In this document: piece by piece, positions 11,097-22,584 of the stretch | Position numbering within the stretch: position 1 is the first letter of the stretch | Layout of the letters: the number at the start of each line of letters is the position of its first letter | Source of the DNA: Micropterix aruncella | Lineage: Eukaryota; Arthropoda; Insecta; Lepidoptera; Micropterigidae | Assembly: GCA_944548615.1 (NCBI GenBank) | Contig: OX155965.1 | Location: 24,418,946 to 24,482,945, forward strand | Reading direction: 5' to 3' | DNA length: 64,000 nt | Position numbers and translations under genes: made by a program | Notes under the pieces: generated by a model | The model's database searches: none | What the model saw: the letters and a program-made list of their open reading frames with translations, nothing else | What the model was told of the DNA's origin: nothing

Positions 11097-11485
11097 GATT
11101 AATATTGAATTCAATTTAAGCACGACGATGGCGCTTTACGCACGACTATAGAAATACTAATACACACGAATTTTTAAATCATAGCTCTTATTATTTTAAT
11201 ACAATTTACATAAATATGTCAATTTTTATTTGGTATACAGATTTAAATTCGTAATAATTACGCACGTTAAGTGCACACAGATTTATAGATGGCATCCTAT
11301 CTCTCAGTATTATCTTTGATTAGAATGGTATTATCTCTGTGATGTAAGTAGCCTATATAAAAAAATGCTAGATTGCACTAATAATTGAATGTTATTATTG
11401 ATACCGTTGGTTAAATTATTGGGTTTTTAAAATCAATCGGTCTTTTATAAAAAAAAAACATTCGTTATAAATGTTATTAGGCGAG
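11097..11485. other. Unassigned AT-rich sequence
   Basis: No gene or known repeat end seen. Confidence 0.4.
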
Positions 11486-12242
11486 CTGCGGTCGTGAATG
11501 AAAACACAGTAACTTCATTTACTGTGTTTATACAAGTTTGGTTCTTTAAAATCACGAGTTGGAGTACTATAAGGCAAATTTTTCGATTTGGTTGTTGATC
11601 GATAGTTACCGAGATACCTTAGATAAAAACACAGTATTTATTAAAAAATCTGAATATTTTAAATAAAAAACACAGTATGTATAATTTTTCAAGTTAAAAT
11701 ACAGTAACCTATTATTTGTTGTGATCTTTTTGAATACCTATAAGCATTATAGAAATATTTTTGTTTGGTTACAACACGGCTTCTTCAGATACTGTGGTTT
11801 TAGGTAAAATTTTGCTAAAAGGTAATTTATTATACACGAATTAATCACAGTATCTCAATTACTGTGTTTGAGGTGCCTGCAGTTTTTTTATTTATATAAA
11901 AAAATACATTTTTTACATGGTTAGAACAAAGTAATGGGTAAAATTTACCTATAACACAGTAACCACTCAGTTACGGTATTATAGCTTAAAAATATAAAAT
12001 TTATCCAATTATTTTCCTCATTTTAAATACAGTATCTAATTTAATTAATTAAACAATTATAATTTAATATATATTTTTATGCAGAATTGAAGTTCTAACT
12101 ATTTTTTAACATTAAAGATTAAAAGAAATAATCTATATTGATTACTTTGTTCATGAAAACAAAGATTTAACAACTGAACTTTGACCGCGTTTTTCTCAAA
12201 ACGTCTTTTTTCAAGTTACTGTGTTTTCATTTACGACGCCAG
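11486..12242. mobile_element. 757-bp element with CACAGTA motif lattice
   Basis: Terminal inverted repeats of about 30 bp (11486-11515 and 12213-12242) share GTCGT-AATGAAAACACAGT and differ at about three positions. Between them CACAGTA or its complement TACTGTG recurs about ten times in both orientations, with worn ACAGTA variants. No reading frame of note, so non-autonomous. I cannot define the target duplication. The repeated motif is where a cognate transposase would most plausibly bind; that is inference. Confidence 0.7.
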
Positions 12243-12950
12243 AGTAGATTGCTATTAGTAGGCCAAATAAATTGCTATTAGTTTGGCCGCCAAAACTATC
12301 AGCGCCACCATATCGGAAGGTTTTCTATAGTTTTTTCGCAATTTGATACCAAATAACATCAATTATAAATTCGGGAAACGGGAAAGTTTTATTTTCAAGT
12401 AAAAATGGAAATCTTGTGTGTGTGCTCCTCTCTTTGTTTATTTACCTACTGTATCTCAGAAATATCCACACAAACCAACTTTCTTACACAAATATTTCAT
12501 TATAATGCCAAAATTTTAAAATTGATGGGAAATGGCGGCCTTTCACATTTAAATATCCTAAATTCGGTAATATTGTCCTAGAAAAAATCATAAATTTGCC
12601 CTGGAATTCTAAGGGCATTGCATATAACATTGCTTGCGTCATTTTTCGCGATAACCTTGCGTCACTTTTCGACATAGTATACAGCGGTTGTTGAAATAAA
12701 AATGTTACAATCTGAAAATAGTAATCTGAAACGTCAAGGTTCGATGAACGGAGTATAGATGCCCTGCTTCCGCCTAGGTGCCCGTAATAAGAAACCATTA
12801 TCACGAAAACTTTGTATTATAGCTTAAACACGCATCGAATTAACTTGTGATTATCCAATTAGGATAGTGTGCGTGAGTGGATTGATTCGCAAAACAATAG
12901 GTCAAAGTTCAATCGAGGGAGTGTGGTAGTACTTGCATCGAAACCCTGCC
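12243..12950. other. Unassigned sequence
   Basis: A 106-residue minus-strand frame (12484-12804) has no recognised motif. Otherwise featureless. Confidence 0.4.
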
Positions 12951-13612
12951 ATGGAGTTGTCATCGTGGAGTTGGAAACCCCACGATGAAAAAACTCTACC
13001 CTACGGTTGAAAAAACCGTGGGGTGGACGCAGAGACTTAGGAAAAAAAGCAGTTCACCGTCTAGCTCTGCCAAAAGGCCCGAGAGAGTCTAACGCCTTAC
13101 CATGTGACATTGGGAAGTGATTGCAGCGAGCAGCCTCGCGCTGTCACTACTAGATTTGGCCGGATTTCTCAGTCCTCCAGTCCGGACACATATTCGAGGT
13201 CGCTGATGTTTAATGTAACTCAGTTCGAATTATTCTCGGACCGTGGCGCCCTTTGCTCGCTTTTCACGCGGTATTGGGTGATAAACGTGCCGTAAAGAGT
13301 AGCTGACATCAGGTCAACAAGTGCAGCCGCTTCTTAGGACACGTAAAAGAGCATTTCCAGATGCTTCCGGTTATTCGCCGGAGTGCACAGTCGATTAGTT
13401 GACACCGCACGATGAGCAAACCACCCAGCAGCGTCCGTAGGTCATCCTTTAGAAGATCCGATCTACCTGCCGGAAAACGGCGTATTTTCACATTCGACCC
13501 TTTTCTAGGAAGCTACCGCATGGAAATTGAACCGTGAGGTGAGCCTACCCAGATAACGAGCAGGTCATAGTGGCGCAAGCTGCACAGAATCATTAGCTGC
13601 GAAAGGATGCCC
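12951..13612 (-). mobile_element. Family A copy A4, old and divergent
   Basis: Keeps the order of A blocks (CACCGTCTAG, AACGCCTTAC, TCGAGGTCGCT, CTCGGACCGTGGCGCCCTTT, GGAGTGCACAGTCGATT) but with many changes. Its terminal region forms two other hairpins, TCATCGTGG/CCACGATGA and CCTACGGTT/AACCGTGGG. Confidence 0.65.
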
Positions 13613-13807
13613 TACTAGTAGATTGGTATTTGTATTTTGCAACTTCATTGTCGCCGTTTCATACTAGATAACCCTAAAAATAAGTTAATAATCAAAACAC
13701 ATTTTTAAAAACAAGCTTTTGTTGAAAACCTTTGTCCCTAGCCAACTCGTACTCGTAGTGGTACCTAGTGTACTCGTACTATCATAGTGGCACTAAAAAT
13801 GGGCTTT

Positions 13808-14140
13808 TTGTGCTGTTGACCGTTGAGAAGTCCCCTCGTCGGGAGTCAACCCCAGGCGCAGCAGCCATGTCATGATGCAACGTATAACGGGCTATCATAA
13901 TTGAATTCGTATACAAAATTTCGTATCTGTGCTGTTAACCGTTGAGGAGTCCCCTTGTCGGGAGCCAATCCTGGGTTCAGAATCATGTCATTCTCACTAC
14001 TAAAATGCATTGTCATCAGAACAGAACCAACATGTAAAATTTTAAATTCATTGGATATTAGGAAGTGGTTCTAATTCTGCTTGCGAAATTTGACCTAAAC
14101 AAACATACTGACAAACATTGCAAGGTAAATAAAAGCTTGT
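13808..14140 (+). repeat. Family F repeat, tandem pair
   Basis: GTGCTGTTGACCGTTGAG-AGTCCCC(T/C)CGTCGGGAG occurs at 13811 and again at 13930. The second unit continues to ATTTGACCTAAACAAACATA and TGCAAGGTAAATAAAAGCTT. The same halves recur at 58085-58250 and 58544-58626. Class unknown, retroposon-like. Confidence 0.6.
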
Positions 14141-14193
14141 AGAACCCGCAGTTGTCGCAAACCGGACTACTGTCATCATATTTTATTTCCTTA

Positions 14194-14941
14194 CTAGCTG
14201 ACCCGTGCCCACTTCGTTGGGCGGTAAAACTTTTTACTTGTGATGAAATTAGTGCGAGTGTGGTTCGGTTAGTACTGAGTGCTATGATTTATTACCTGAC
14301 TGTCAAAAGAAGGGTTATATTTTTACTGCATATGTATGTATGTATTTGCATGCCAATTTGACTATATTACCGTTATTTTTGAGTGTCTTCTTGTGAGTGT
14401 CTTATTTGTGAGTGTCTTATCTCTTTAACCATTTATGCAGTAAAAGGGTAATTATATGCAGTAAAAGGGGAAAGTCTTTTGTTTTAAACACTTGAGACGA
14501 TAAATTTACATATTTTGATATGAATTCATTATTGTTGATAATATGACCAATAAACATGACCTAACGATTTGAATTATTTTTTAAATATATAATACTACTT
14601 TTTGTGACCTAAATATAAAAGTTAGACATAAGCTATCGCTGACTCTTTTGTAGGCATTATTAAGCTCTACAACTTTTCACTAGAACTTAATCATATATCT
14701 CTTATCGTTACAGCAGCGTTAGTTAGAAACCTTTTCTTTCGACCGTTTTTTCTCCAACTTACTTTGCAAATCCGACGACCACGAAAAAGTCTTTTTATTT
14801 TTCGTATTAATATATAGCCTATGACACTGACAAATAACGTGGCTTTCTATTGGTAAAAGAATTTTCAAAATCGGTTTAGTAGATCCAGAGATTACTTCCT
14901 ACAACCTCACAAACTTTACCTCTTTATAATATTAGTATAGA
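14194..14941 (-). mobile_element. Complete non-autonomous Helitron
   Basis: On the minus strand it starts TCTATACTAATATTATAAAG and ends GGGCACGGGTCAGCTAG. It is flanked by A before TC and T after CTAG, the exact Helitron insertion signature. A GC-rich hairpin (CCCAACGAAGTGGG) precedes CTAG. No Rep/helicase coding is present. Inside are GTGAGTGTCTT iterations near 14378-14420. Confidence 0.85.
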
Positions 14942-15537
14942 TAGCGATCATGATGCCGTTTGAAACGATTCTCGCTATTTTCTCGCCAAAGAAGTTTGGA
15001 CTGTCAGAGTGTGTGTATTATGTAGTGATTCGGGTCAGTAAGTAATATCTAAGTAATAGCTATCATACCCAGTCGTGGTCCCTTACGTCTCATCAATGTG
15101 GGGCACGGCACTTCAACAAGACCTATATCTTAATTAATTGTCTAATTATTATATACGTATACATAAGCATAATGCCCCAGCCATCAAACCCTCTTCTCTT
15201 TGCCAGTTGACCATAATCATAATTATATTAATTATTTATACAATGCATGGACGGTTAGGTACCCTTTAGGCATATGGCCGTATCTACCTACAACCCGGGA
15301 AACTGCCTTTCTGGTATCCTAATACTGCTTTGCGACTTCACTCAAATTTCATTCAGAATTTATCAAAATAACACCCTGCTCAGAAAGGCCTGCATAATGC
15401 CTATTACAAAGTGTACTTTTAGATAATATATATTTTTTTCAATCGATATTTTATTTAGGAGCAACAAATGTATCAGATTTTGCTATTATATATTATTATA
15501 TATTACAAATAAGTTAATAGTAAAAACACATTTTTAA
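14942..15537. other. Unassigned sequence
   Basis: No gene or repeat end recognised; TA-rich near 15486-15505. Confidence 0.4.
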
Positions 15538-15768
15538 CCGACTTCGAAAAAGGAGGTTGTATTTTTTTAGTTTATTCCTCAGAACTGCATCATTTATGAA
15601 CCGATTTGGAAAAAAAAAATTTTATATGAAAGAATATACTTACAGATTGGTCCCTTTTTATCAAAATCCTGTTTTGATGATGGGATCCATGAGGATTTCA
15701 AAAACTCCCCAAATATTATCATTTAAAGTTGAAAATTTACATGTTTGTTCAGTTCCAATGACAATGCA
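15538..15768 (+). repeat. Lepidopteran-type interspersed repeat
   Basis: Begins CCGACTTCGAAAAAGGAGG, then a GAACCGATTTGG block, a wording I know from many lepidopteran introns. Only one copy here, class uncertain. Confidence 0.5.
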
Positions 15769-16222
15769 TTTTTAACACGCTTTTATTAGGTCGACCTGTG
15801 TGTAACTATGTAATGGAATCTAAGGTAACTAATTTAACCATCTTCCAAGGATCGTAGCGTCATGAAAATTGGCAGCTGTATGTAGTTCTGATGACAATAC
15901 AATAATATGGTACTGTCGAACTGATCTGATGATGAAGTCAGAAGATATGAACTATAACTTCATGATGGAACACCATGTCATAGCTGTGTTTGGACTTGTT
16001 AGAAAAGTCTTGGAATGAACTTTGACCACGATTAGGTTTCAAGGTCTGATGATGAAGCCGGAAGATAGGCACTGGCATTCCATGACGGAATACGTATCAT
16101 AACCGTCTTTGGACTTGTTAGAAAGGTCTTGTAATGAACTTTGACCACGATTAAGTTTCAAGGTCTGATGATGAAGCCGGATTTTTTGGTTTTTGCGTGC
16201 ATTTATAAAAGCATGTTTTAAG
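15769..16222. mobile_element. MITE family G copy G1 with 120-bp internal tandem units
   Basis: Ends are inverted: TTTTTAACACGCTTTTATTA at left and, complemented, AACATGCTTTTATAAATGC at right. Inside, units beginning CTGATGATGAAG start at 15926, 16046 and 16165. Each unit continues TTTGGACTTGTTAGAAA and CTTTGACCACGATTA. Confidence 0.75.
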
Positions 16223-16601
16223 TGTTTTTTTTTTACTATTAATTTATTTATGGTAAGCATGACCTGTTTCTACACCCAGTGTCGGCTCTCGACGAGGCGA
16301 CTCCTCAACGGAAAACAGCACAGATACGAAATTTTGTATACGCATTCAGTTATTATAGCCCGTTCTAAGTTTAACCGTAAAGTTTCACGCTTAAAAAAGT
16401 AATTTTATTACGGTTTACTAGAAGGTATTTGTGGTTTATGTATTTATAAATATAGATACATCTATATTTTCAAAATATACTCAATTTAACATTTGACACT
16501 AAACACGATAAATTTATGTTAATTTATCGACATTCGGACATTTGCACATTTAGATAACTACTTACTTGGTATTTATAGAGTTAAGGTATTCTATGACACC
16601 C

Positions 16602-16945
16602 GCGATGACATAACGATCCTAACAATACTACTCACTTCTGAATCGTATTAAGCGTTTAGAAGTTATTTTGGAATTAAAAAACATACTTAGATGAATTCTT
16701 AATACAACGTTTCGCGTTTCGCGATACGATGCGTTTCGCGTGCGACACGATTTCCAGACCGGTTTCCTGCAATCCCTTTTTTGTTGGGCAGTCATAATAT
16801 GGATGACATAATGATTCTAACAATACCACATACTTCTAAATCGGTTCAAGCGCTTAGAAGTTATGGTGGAATAAAAATCGGAAAACATACATACATGAAC
16901 ACTGAACACGTTACACTTGTTTTTTGTTGGGCAGTCGTGTAAAAA
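16602..16945. repeat. Two-unit tandem duplication, about 200 bp
   Basis: GATGACATAA-GATYCTAACAATAC...ACTTCT begins at 16609 and again at 16802, each followed by TTAGAAGTTAT and TTTTTTGTTGGGCAGTC. The first unit includes GCGTTTCGCGTGCGACACGA, which recurs at 17725 right after the hAT MITE. Confidence 0.65.
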
Positions 16946-16986
16946 CATACTTCTTTCCATGTTATATTCTTGCAAACTGTAGAGTT

Positions 16987-17716
16987 CAGAGGCGGATCTA
17001 TATATATAAGGGCTGCAGCTCAGAGCCCCGTGGATATAAAGGGCCCAGCCTTTATTGAAAATAATGGACAATATTGAGAATTAAAAAACAAAATCTCAAA
17101 AAATCAAAAATCCTATCATAAGGTTGGCAACCCTGCATTCAAATTCTCGCATCTATTCCGGGGGACTCCCCGCCGCTTGTTTTCAGTGTATTTTCTCGCA
17201 AACGCAGTCATTTGCAGCGAACAATTTTCATGTATCAATTTCTCGGTGGATGGGGCGGATCGCTAGCGACAAATTCTTTTGCAATACCTTTTTTTTTAAA
17301 TCTTTATTCAAATAAATAACATCTATGTATAGCAGTTGAGTTCCTACCGAGGCTAGTGCCTTGTCAATAGGAAACTAGTAATAAATGTTTGTTTAAATTT
17401 TGCTTATATTAACTAGCTTCACAAATAATATTACTAGTTGCTTAATTAAGCTACTAATTAAGATATTATTACAATTAGTAATTGGTATTAATGTTGTTTT
17501 GTCTATTTTAGTAAATAGTTAAATGTTTGTTTGTGTCAGTTGTGTTTGTGTGTCTGTCATATTAAACAAATAAAGTATTGTATTGTCCTCTTTTTTTTAA
17601 TATATTGTGTACCTAGTACCTAGTAGCTAGTGACAAAATGGCAATTAGTTGATTAATTAGACAGGCCCCCAAGTAATATTAGCCCAGGGCCCCCACAAAC
17701 GCACGGTCCGCCCCTG
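16987..17716. mobile_element. hAT-type MITE
   Basis: 730 bp bounded by CAGAGGCGGATC and (complement) CAGGGGCGGACC. It is flanked by 8-bp duplications GTAGAGTT (16979-16986) and ATAGAGTT (17717-17724) with one mismatch. No transposase inside. Around 17285-17560 a minus-strand poly(A) and AATAAA suggest an older retroposon end within it. Confidence 0.8.
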
Positions 17717-18311
17717 ATAGAGTTGCGTTTCGCGTGCGACACGATTTCCAGACCGGTTTCCTGCAATTCCTTGCGGCACTGTGCAATTGCGTCACGTCGC
17801 ATGATTTGCAGTCTTGCGACATGATCTTCAGACATTACATTATCGCACCACCGTTGACGATATTTCCTATGTGAAAATAGCTTTAAATTCGTCCTTTCAT
17901 CATTTTGAAGATAGCATGCGAGTGTAAACTAAAGCGGCGCGGCGCTGCGAGGGAAACGATGAGACGTTGCTTTTCCCAGAGGGGCGAATGCTGCCATAGT
18001 AAACCGTTATCGAAGCAATGCCGTAAAGATCGAAGCATATCGGAAAATACTCTGCTTTGTGGGAGTAAAACGGAAGCTCCGTTGAAGTAGCATACGACTG
18101 TGTAAACTGAGCAAGTATACAAAAGACTAAAACGTAGCTTACACATATATATGTAAATAGAAAAGTGGGAAAGCATGAAGTCGAAGACGGAGAGAAAAAA
18201 ATAGAAACGGATTTACCGCGTGTAATATTTTCATTATATACCATTTTCTTAAGAATATAGTTTCTCAGATCCAAGAGCGAACGGACGGATACACTGATAG
18301 ACTGTCTGTTT
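17717..18311. other. Unassigned sequence
   Basis: 17725-17835 holds a minus-strand frame reading LQETGLEIVSHAKR, also readable in part at about 16740, so it is repeat-derived. Overlapping frames of up to 124 residues at 17883-18274 show no motifs. Confidence 0.4.
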
Positions 18312-18469
18312 GGTATGGGAGCTAATGGACCCTGTTGCAGCTAAACCACTAAGACCGGCACGACCCTAAACGCCAGTGTGTTTAGGGTTGGTAAAATGCA
18401 CGGGTCAAACCCATCCGGCAGCCTCCACACAGAAGTGCCCTGGCTTGCGGGCCAGTTTCCCCTTGGAGC

Positions 18470-19227
18470 AGGCGCGGATCTACGTCTTGTTTTTGGGGGG
18501 TGGCGGACAGTGAGGCTGGGTTTCTGTCTATAGATAGTTAAAATAAATTATAGTGTGAATTTATTTTTATTTTACTTCTAAATTAACAAATGATACAAAA
18601 TAGTGCATAAAACAGAATTAAATTACAAATTGCAGTTTCCGGTGTTCATTCTTTGCAAATCTTTTAATTATCTTCTCTCTGTCTACTGGAATATCACAAT
18701 GAATATGCAGGAGTGCCAACCCTGTTAACCTATCCTCTACCATCGTGGATCGTAGCCAGGTTTTTAGTCGCCTCAGAGTTGAAAAACTTTTTTCGGCAGT
18801 AGCCACATTTACGGGCAAGGAGGCCATGATAGGGATGACGCGATATATGCCAGGGGATGAATTCATTGGCCAGATCTAGAACATCTAGAATATTTTTTGG
18901 TTCCGAATAAGCGAGTTTATTTCTCTTTTCCCTTCTAAAACTTTCTTTCCAAATCTTGTATTCTCCCAGAACTCCTGCCGCAGGAACTCCTAGGAGACTC
19001 TTATGCTCTCTCACAAGATCTGCTACTGCATTTGAGTGATCACTATCGTCTTTTATTATTACCGATGGCATTATAATGTTTTAATTTAAAACCTTTAAGG
19101 TTTCGGGTGGCAGTCGATTTTTGAGGTCATTTATGACATTGTCCAGTAGCGGGATATTTTTTTTTTCAATCCTTATTGGTGGGGGGGGCGGAGGGGGCAA
19201 CCGCCCCCCTCCATAGATCCGCGCCTG
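18470..19227. mobile_element. Truncated hAT transposon
   Basis: 758 bp with perfect 14-bp ends CAGGCGCGGATCTA and a perfect 8-bp target duplication CCTTGGAG (18462-18469, 19228-19235). It carries only the C-terminal part of a transposase. Just inside the right end is a G/C-rich tract near 19181-19210. Confidence 0.92.
18618..19071 (-). pseudogene. hAT transposase C-terminal fragment
   Basis: In hAT transposases the C-terminal dimerisation region completes the RNase H-like fold. Here the second part reads MASLPVNVATAEKSFSTLRR, then LRSTM-EDRLTGLALLHIH, the classic dimerisation signature. The first part, in another frame, contains NILDVLDLANEFIP. A frameshift near 18850 separates them. The style resembles the ZMYM1-like/Tip100 branch; that is from memory. 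The catalytic DDE core is absent, so this copy cannot make an active enzyme. Confidence 0.88.
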
Positions 19228-19764
19228 CCTTGGAGTCAACCTTCGAGCGCTCTTGAACGGTTTGCGCACCGTGCAGTGTCAGCCAATCGATTGCGCATTC
19301 TGACCGACAGCCGGGAGTCTGGAAAGAGTACTGTCTCCTATAGAGCGGGGGTAGTTGTTTATCTTATGGCATCTGATCTTGAAACGACCAACCGGCTACC
19401 CGATACCGAGTGAACACTGAACAGCCGGGCAAAGGATGCCGTGGTCCGCGATAGATTCGGTCGATTCCGTATACCCGCTACGCAAGGGAGAGGACCGCGC
19501 AAGCGACCTCGAACCTGTAACCGGTCGGGATACTGGAGTAATCAGGTTGCAACTGGAAGTAAGGGCGCGAGTGTCGGTCCGCTGTTTTATTAACCTGGTT
19601 ATCTCGCGGTAAGGCGTTGGTATCTTACGGGCGAGTGGCGAAACTAGACAGTGAACTGTTTTCGTCCCAAGTCTTCTACGTTCACCTCACGGGAGACATA
19701 ACGATCGAATATCGTTAAAAAAGGTGACGGGTTTCCTCGTTGTAGTGATCAACATTAGTTTTCC

Positions 19765-20060
19765 GTTTGATAGCAAATGGTTTGGTACAGCTTGGGGCAA
19801 ATGATCCAATTTGTTCTCGTGTCGGCCCAATTCTCGATTCAATTCCTATTCAGTAGCCTCCCCGTGTGAGGGACTACCCCGGGAAGGACTCTCGCGTCTC
19901 AGGCCTCAATGCTAGTGGATCGGCTTCCCTTGGGGGATCGCCCTCCGGCGCTACTGAACGCTTTGCGCACCGTGCGGCTTTAGCCAATCGGTTGTGCACT
20001 CTGACTAATTACTGGAGGAGTGTGAAGACTATAAGAATATACTGTTTCCTATCGTGTTTA
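19765..20060 (+). mobile_element. Family A' copy A6 (5' part)
   Basis: Belongs to the subtype with TTGG-ACAGCTTGGGGCA, TTTGTTCTCGTGTCGG, CCCGGGAAGGACTCTCGCGT and GCGCACCGTGCGG. It stops after TACTGTTTCCTAT. Confidence 0.75.
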
Positions 20061-21064
20061 TTATCAAATGAAAGGTCTAATTGAGTAAATTCCGAATATA
20101 TACTTACGTGTCTTTGTGGATAAATATATATACCACAAATATATCATAAAAGTCGTTTTCCGTAAACGTAAATTAGCCGGGGTGTAAGAGAGCTTCTGTA
20201 AATATTTTTTTTTTACTAATAACATTATACTATAAAAACGTGTTTTGCTGCACAAACAAATTGTTTCTAATAATCGTAAACGCAATATTGTGTTGAGTGG
20301 CTTTTAGTAGTTAGCCATTAGAATTTTTAATTATTTTAATTAATAAACCTTCAATTTGTTTTCTAATAAGGTTTACGATGAATAACTTTTAGTAGGTTCG
20401 AAAGTTTCTTTGATACTATTTTTTCTTCTTTAATTTAATAGCTATGTTATTGACAACATATATATATTGAGTAAATATTAAAGTAGTAATGAGACTTACT
20501 ACCTTACAACAATATTTTGAGACATCCAAGAGCGGTTTTTAGCCACCAATTGGACACAACGTAAGTGTAATGTAATGTAACAGTTCACGTTTTGTACCGG
20601 CAGTCGAGCTTTTTATTTTTTTTATTTATTGTTCTTCTTAACCTAATCTACTAAAAACTTGGGACACAGACAATCTTGCCATCATCTCTCGGACCTCGAT
20701 TATGGGATTAGTCCACGTGGCCCAAAGTATGAGTCTTAAACTCCTGGCAGTTTCATATTGCGATTAAGGTGTTATTTAAGTGGCAAATTTTCATGCTTAA
20801 ATTTACATAGTATTCCGCTGTAAATCCTGTTTTAGCTGAAAGCCTTAACCAAAATATGTAAATGACTCTGAATTTGTAATGCGCTTCACAGCAAGTACCT
20901 ACGTTCCGCAACAAGCAGGGCAATAAGTCTGCATGTACCTACATGAGAGCCTTCAATAAAAAGCTCTGAGTGTAAAAGTTTTCGGACGTTGATAATTTTA
21001 TTAGATATTTATCCACTGTACTTTGGCTTTGACGTACACTGATGACGTCATTAACAGTAAATAG
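20061..21064. other. Unassigned AT-rich sequence
   Basis: No gene recognised. The stretch before 21064 may be the worn upstream part of the reverse transcriptase relic that follows. Confidence 0.4.
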
Positions 21065-21740
21065 TTTGGTTTTCGGGCAAGACTATCGACTGTTAATGCT
21101 GCATCGAAACTACTCCATAAGTTATTAAATGGGTTGGTTGATTCAAATATAGTAATTGGTCTTTTTTGTGACCTATAAAAAGCATTTGACTGCGTTAATC
21201 ACAATAGTCTACTTAATAGAAACAAAAGGATACATTTAATTCAATCAAACCTACAAAATAGGTATCAAACGACAGAAGTAAATGGAACAAGAAGCCAACC
21301 GATTCTTGTATCAAAGTATGTACCTCAAGGTTCCATTTTAAGTCCATTTATATTCTTAGTGTACACCAATGACTTGCCGGGATGTGTGTCATTCAAGAAT
21401 GATGATATGACACTATAAATAGGATAGAAAACGAATTTACCGCGTAAAATTTGTAGGACCCGACGTTTCGGTGACGTTGCAGCCGCCGTTGTCTAGGATA
21501 GACTGTCAACGGCGGCTGCAACGTCACCGAAACGTCGGGTCCTACAAATTTTACGCGGTAAATTCGTTTTCTATCCTATTTATAATGTCAAACAACCGCG
21601 ATAGTCTTCGATGATATGACACTATTTTCAGATGACACATCCATATCTTCTGTGACAAGAATAAGGAATCATTATTAGTTAGAATTAGATATACGATTGA
21701 GCAACTCTTGGTTTAATGCTGTTGAATTACGTCTAAATTA
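21065..21740 (+). pseudogene. LINE reverse transcriptase relic (Jockey/CR1 type)
   Basis: Reverse transcriptase motifs appear in order: FGFRARLSTVNA near the start, FCDL-stop-KAFDCVNH (motif A, with a stop replacing one residue), VPQGSILSPFIFLVYTNDLP (motif B) and, after a 209-bp interruption, LFSDDTSIS (motif C, the usual FADD changed to FSDD). The segment normally between motif A and B is shortened. A later block, LSNSWFNAVELRLN, fits the thumb region. The frame is split by foldback element H1 (21417-21609), whose target duplication repeats GATGATATGACACTAT. The endonuclease domain is not visible. Non-functional. Confidence 0.88.
21417..21609 (-). mobile_element. Foldback element H1 (Penelope-like derivative)
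   Basis: Two 75-bp arms (21417-21491, 21507-21581) are perfect inverted copies around a 15-nt centre. A 28-nt tail follows. Read on the minus strand, the tail and arm encode EDYRGCLTL and a stop, kept in four H copies. The target duplication is 16 bp, GATGATATGACACTAT. I link this tail to lepidopteran Penelope-like proteins from memory. Confidence 0.8.
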
Positions 21741-22179
21741 TTATTTAATTTTTTTTTGTTACAAAAATATTTTGGTTTTTTGTAATAAATTACAATATTG
21801 AACAAGCACGCACAAAATTAAACGTTCACCTTAGAACAGGTCCCGGACTAGTTAGGTGGCGTTGTCACTGGACTTTGCTATGTATTCATTTTCTGCTATT
21901 TATCCAATGTGTAAAATGTTTCTATGCATAGTTCCTAAGATAAAATTGTTTTAAATTATTCTTGAATTACTTAAATAAATAAATAAATAAATAAAATATT
22001 AGAAAATCAAAAATAATTCCTTTTCGCTTAAGACCGATCAATTTCGACTATTTAAATGAATTTTATGACTATTTTGAAATTGATATCATTAAAAATATAT
22101 ATATTTTTAGGTTTAAGAATTGAAAATAAATTAAAATGATATACACATATCGATCAATTACCTAGTAATGTATGTACTT
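21741..22179. other. Retroposon tail and spacer
   Basis: An AAAT tract at about 21974-21996 looks like a LINE 3' tail. The rest is AT-rich. Confidence 0.4.
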
Positions 22180-22558
22180 CGATCTACTCAATTAAAAATA
22201 TCGGACGTCTTTGTGGCTTGGCGGCAGCCGAATCAGTGTATTTTGCGTATTTCAACTCAATAACGACGTATGGGCTGGTATTGTGGGGAAATGCCGCAAA
22301 CAGTAAAATAATCTTCCTTTTGCAAAAGGAGCACTGCGCAGCATGTATCAGGTAATGCCCAAGACCTCATGCAGAGAATACTTCAGTAAGGCAAGGATAA
22401 TAACCATGTATTCGGCTTTCATATACCAGTGCTTAATGTATGCCAGACAGTACCTAACAGTACTAACAGAAACTGCAGCTAGAGCGGACATTCACTCTCA
22501 CCATACCCTCGGATACGGCCTTATCGACCTGATACCATCGTATCTTCCACACGAGTAG
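22180..22558 (+). pseudogene. LINE C-terminal fragment (Jockey-like)
   Basis: Reads ESVYFAYFNSITTYGLVLWG then IIFLLQKEHCAACIR. After a frameshift near 22340 it continues VMPKTSCREYFSKARIITMY, YQCLMYARQY and a stop at 22556-22558. Y-LF-S-L-YG---WG-----IF-LQK is the usual region just after the reverse transcriptase palm and thumb. It could be the distal part of the same LINE as 21065-21740, but the joining segment is missing. Confidence 0.82.
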
Positions 22559-22584
22559 GCTACTAAGTACGAGCTGAAACGTGA

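Larger units (their letters stand above)
18312..19735 (+). mobile_element. Family A copy A5, split by a hAT transposon
   Basis: Left part 18312-18469 and right part 19228-19735 together give about 665 bp, the length of intact A18. The junction CCTTGGAG is duplicated around the hAT. The left end reads GGGAGCTAATGGACCCTG and the right end GACGGGTTTCCTCGTTGTAG, with CTAG lost. Confidence 0.85.

Noticed and set aside
12484..12804. 106-residue minus-strand frame as a possible gene
   Set aside because: No motif, no similar frame elsewhere in the window; compatible with chance.
17883..18274. Frames of 97 and 124 residues on the minus strand
   Set aside because: Overlap each other in different frames, with no domain features beyond chance hydrophobic runs.
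21417..21609. Hammerhead ribozyme in H arms
   Set aside because: GAAAC and GTC words are present, but the CTGANGA core box is not. Left as a test rather than a call.
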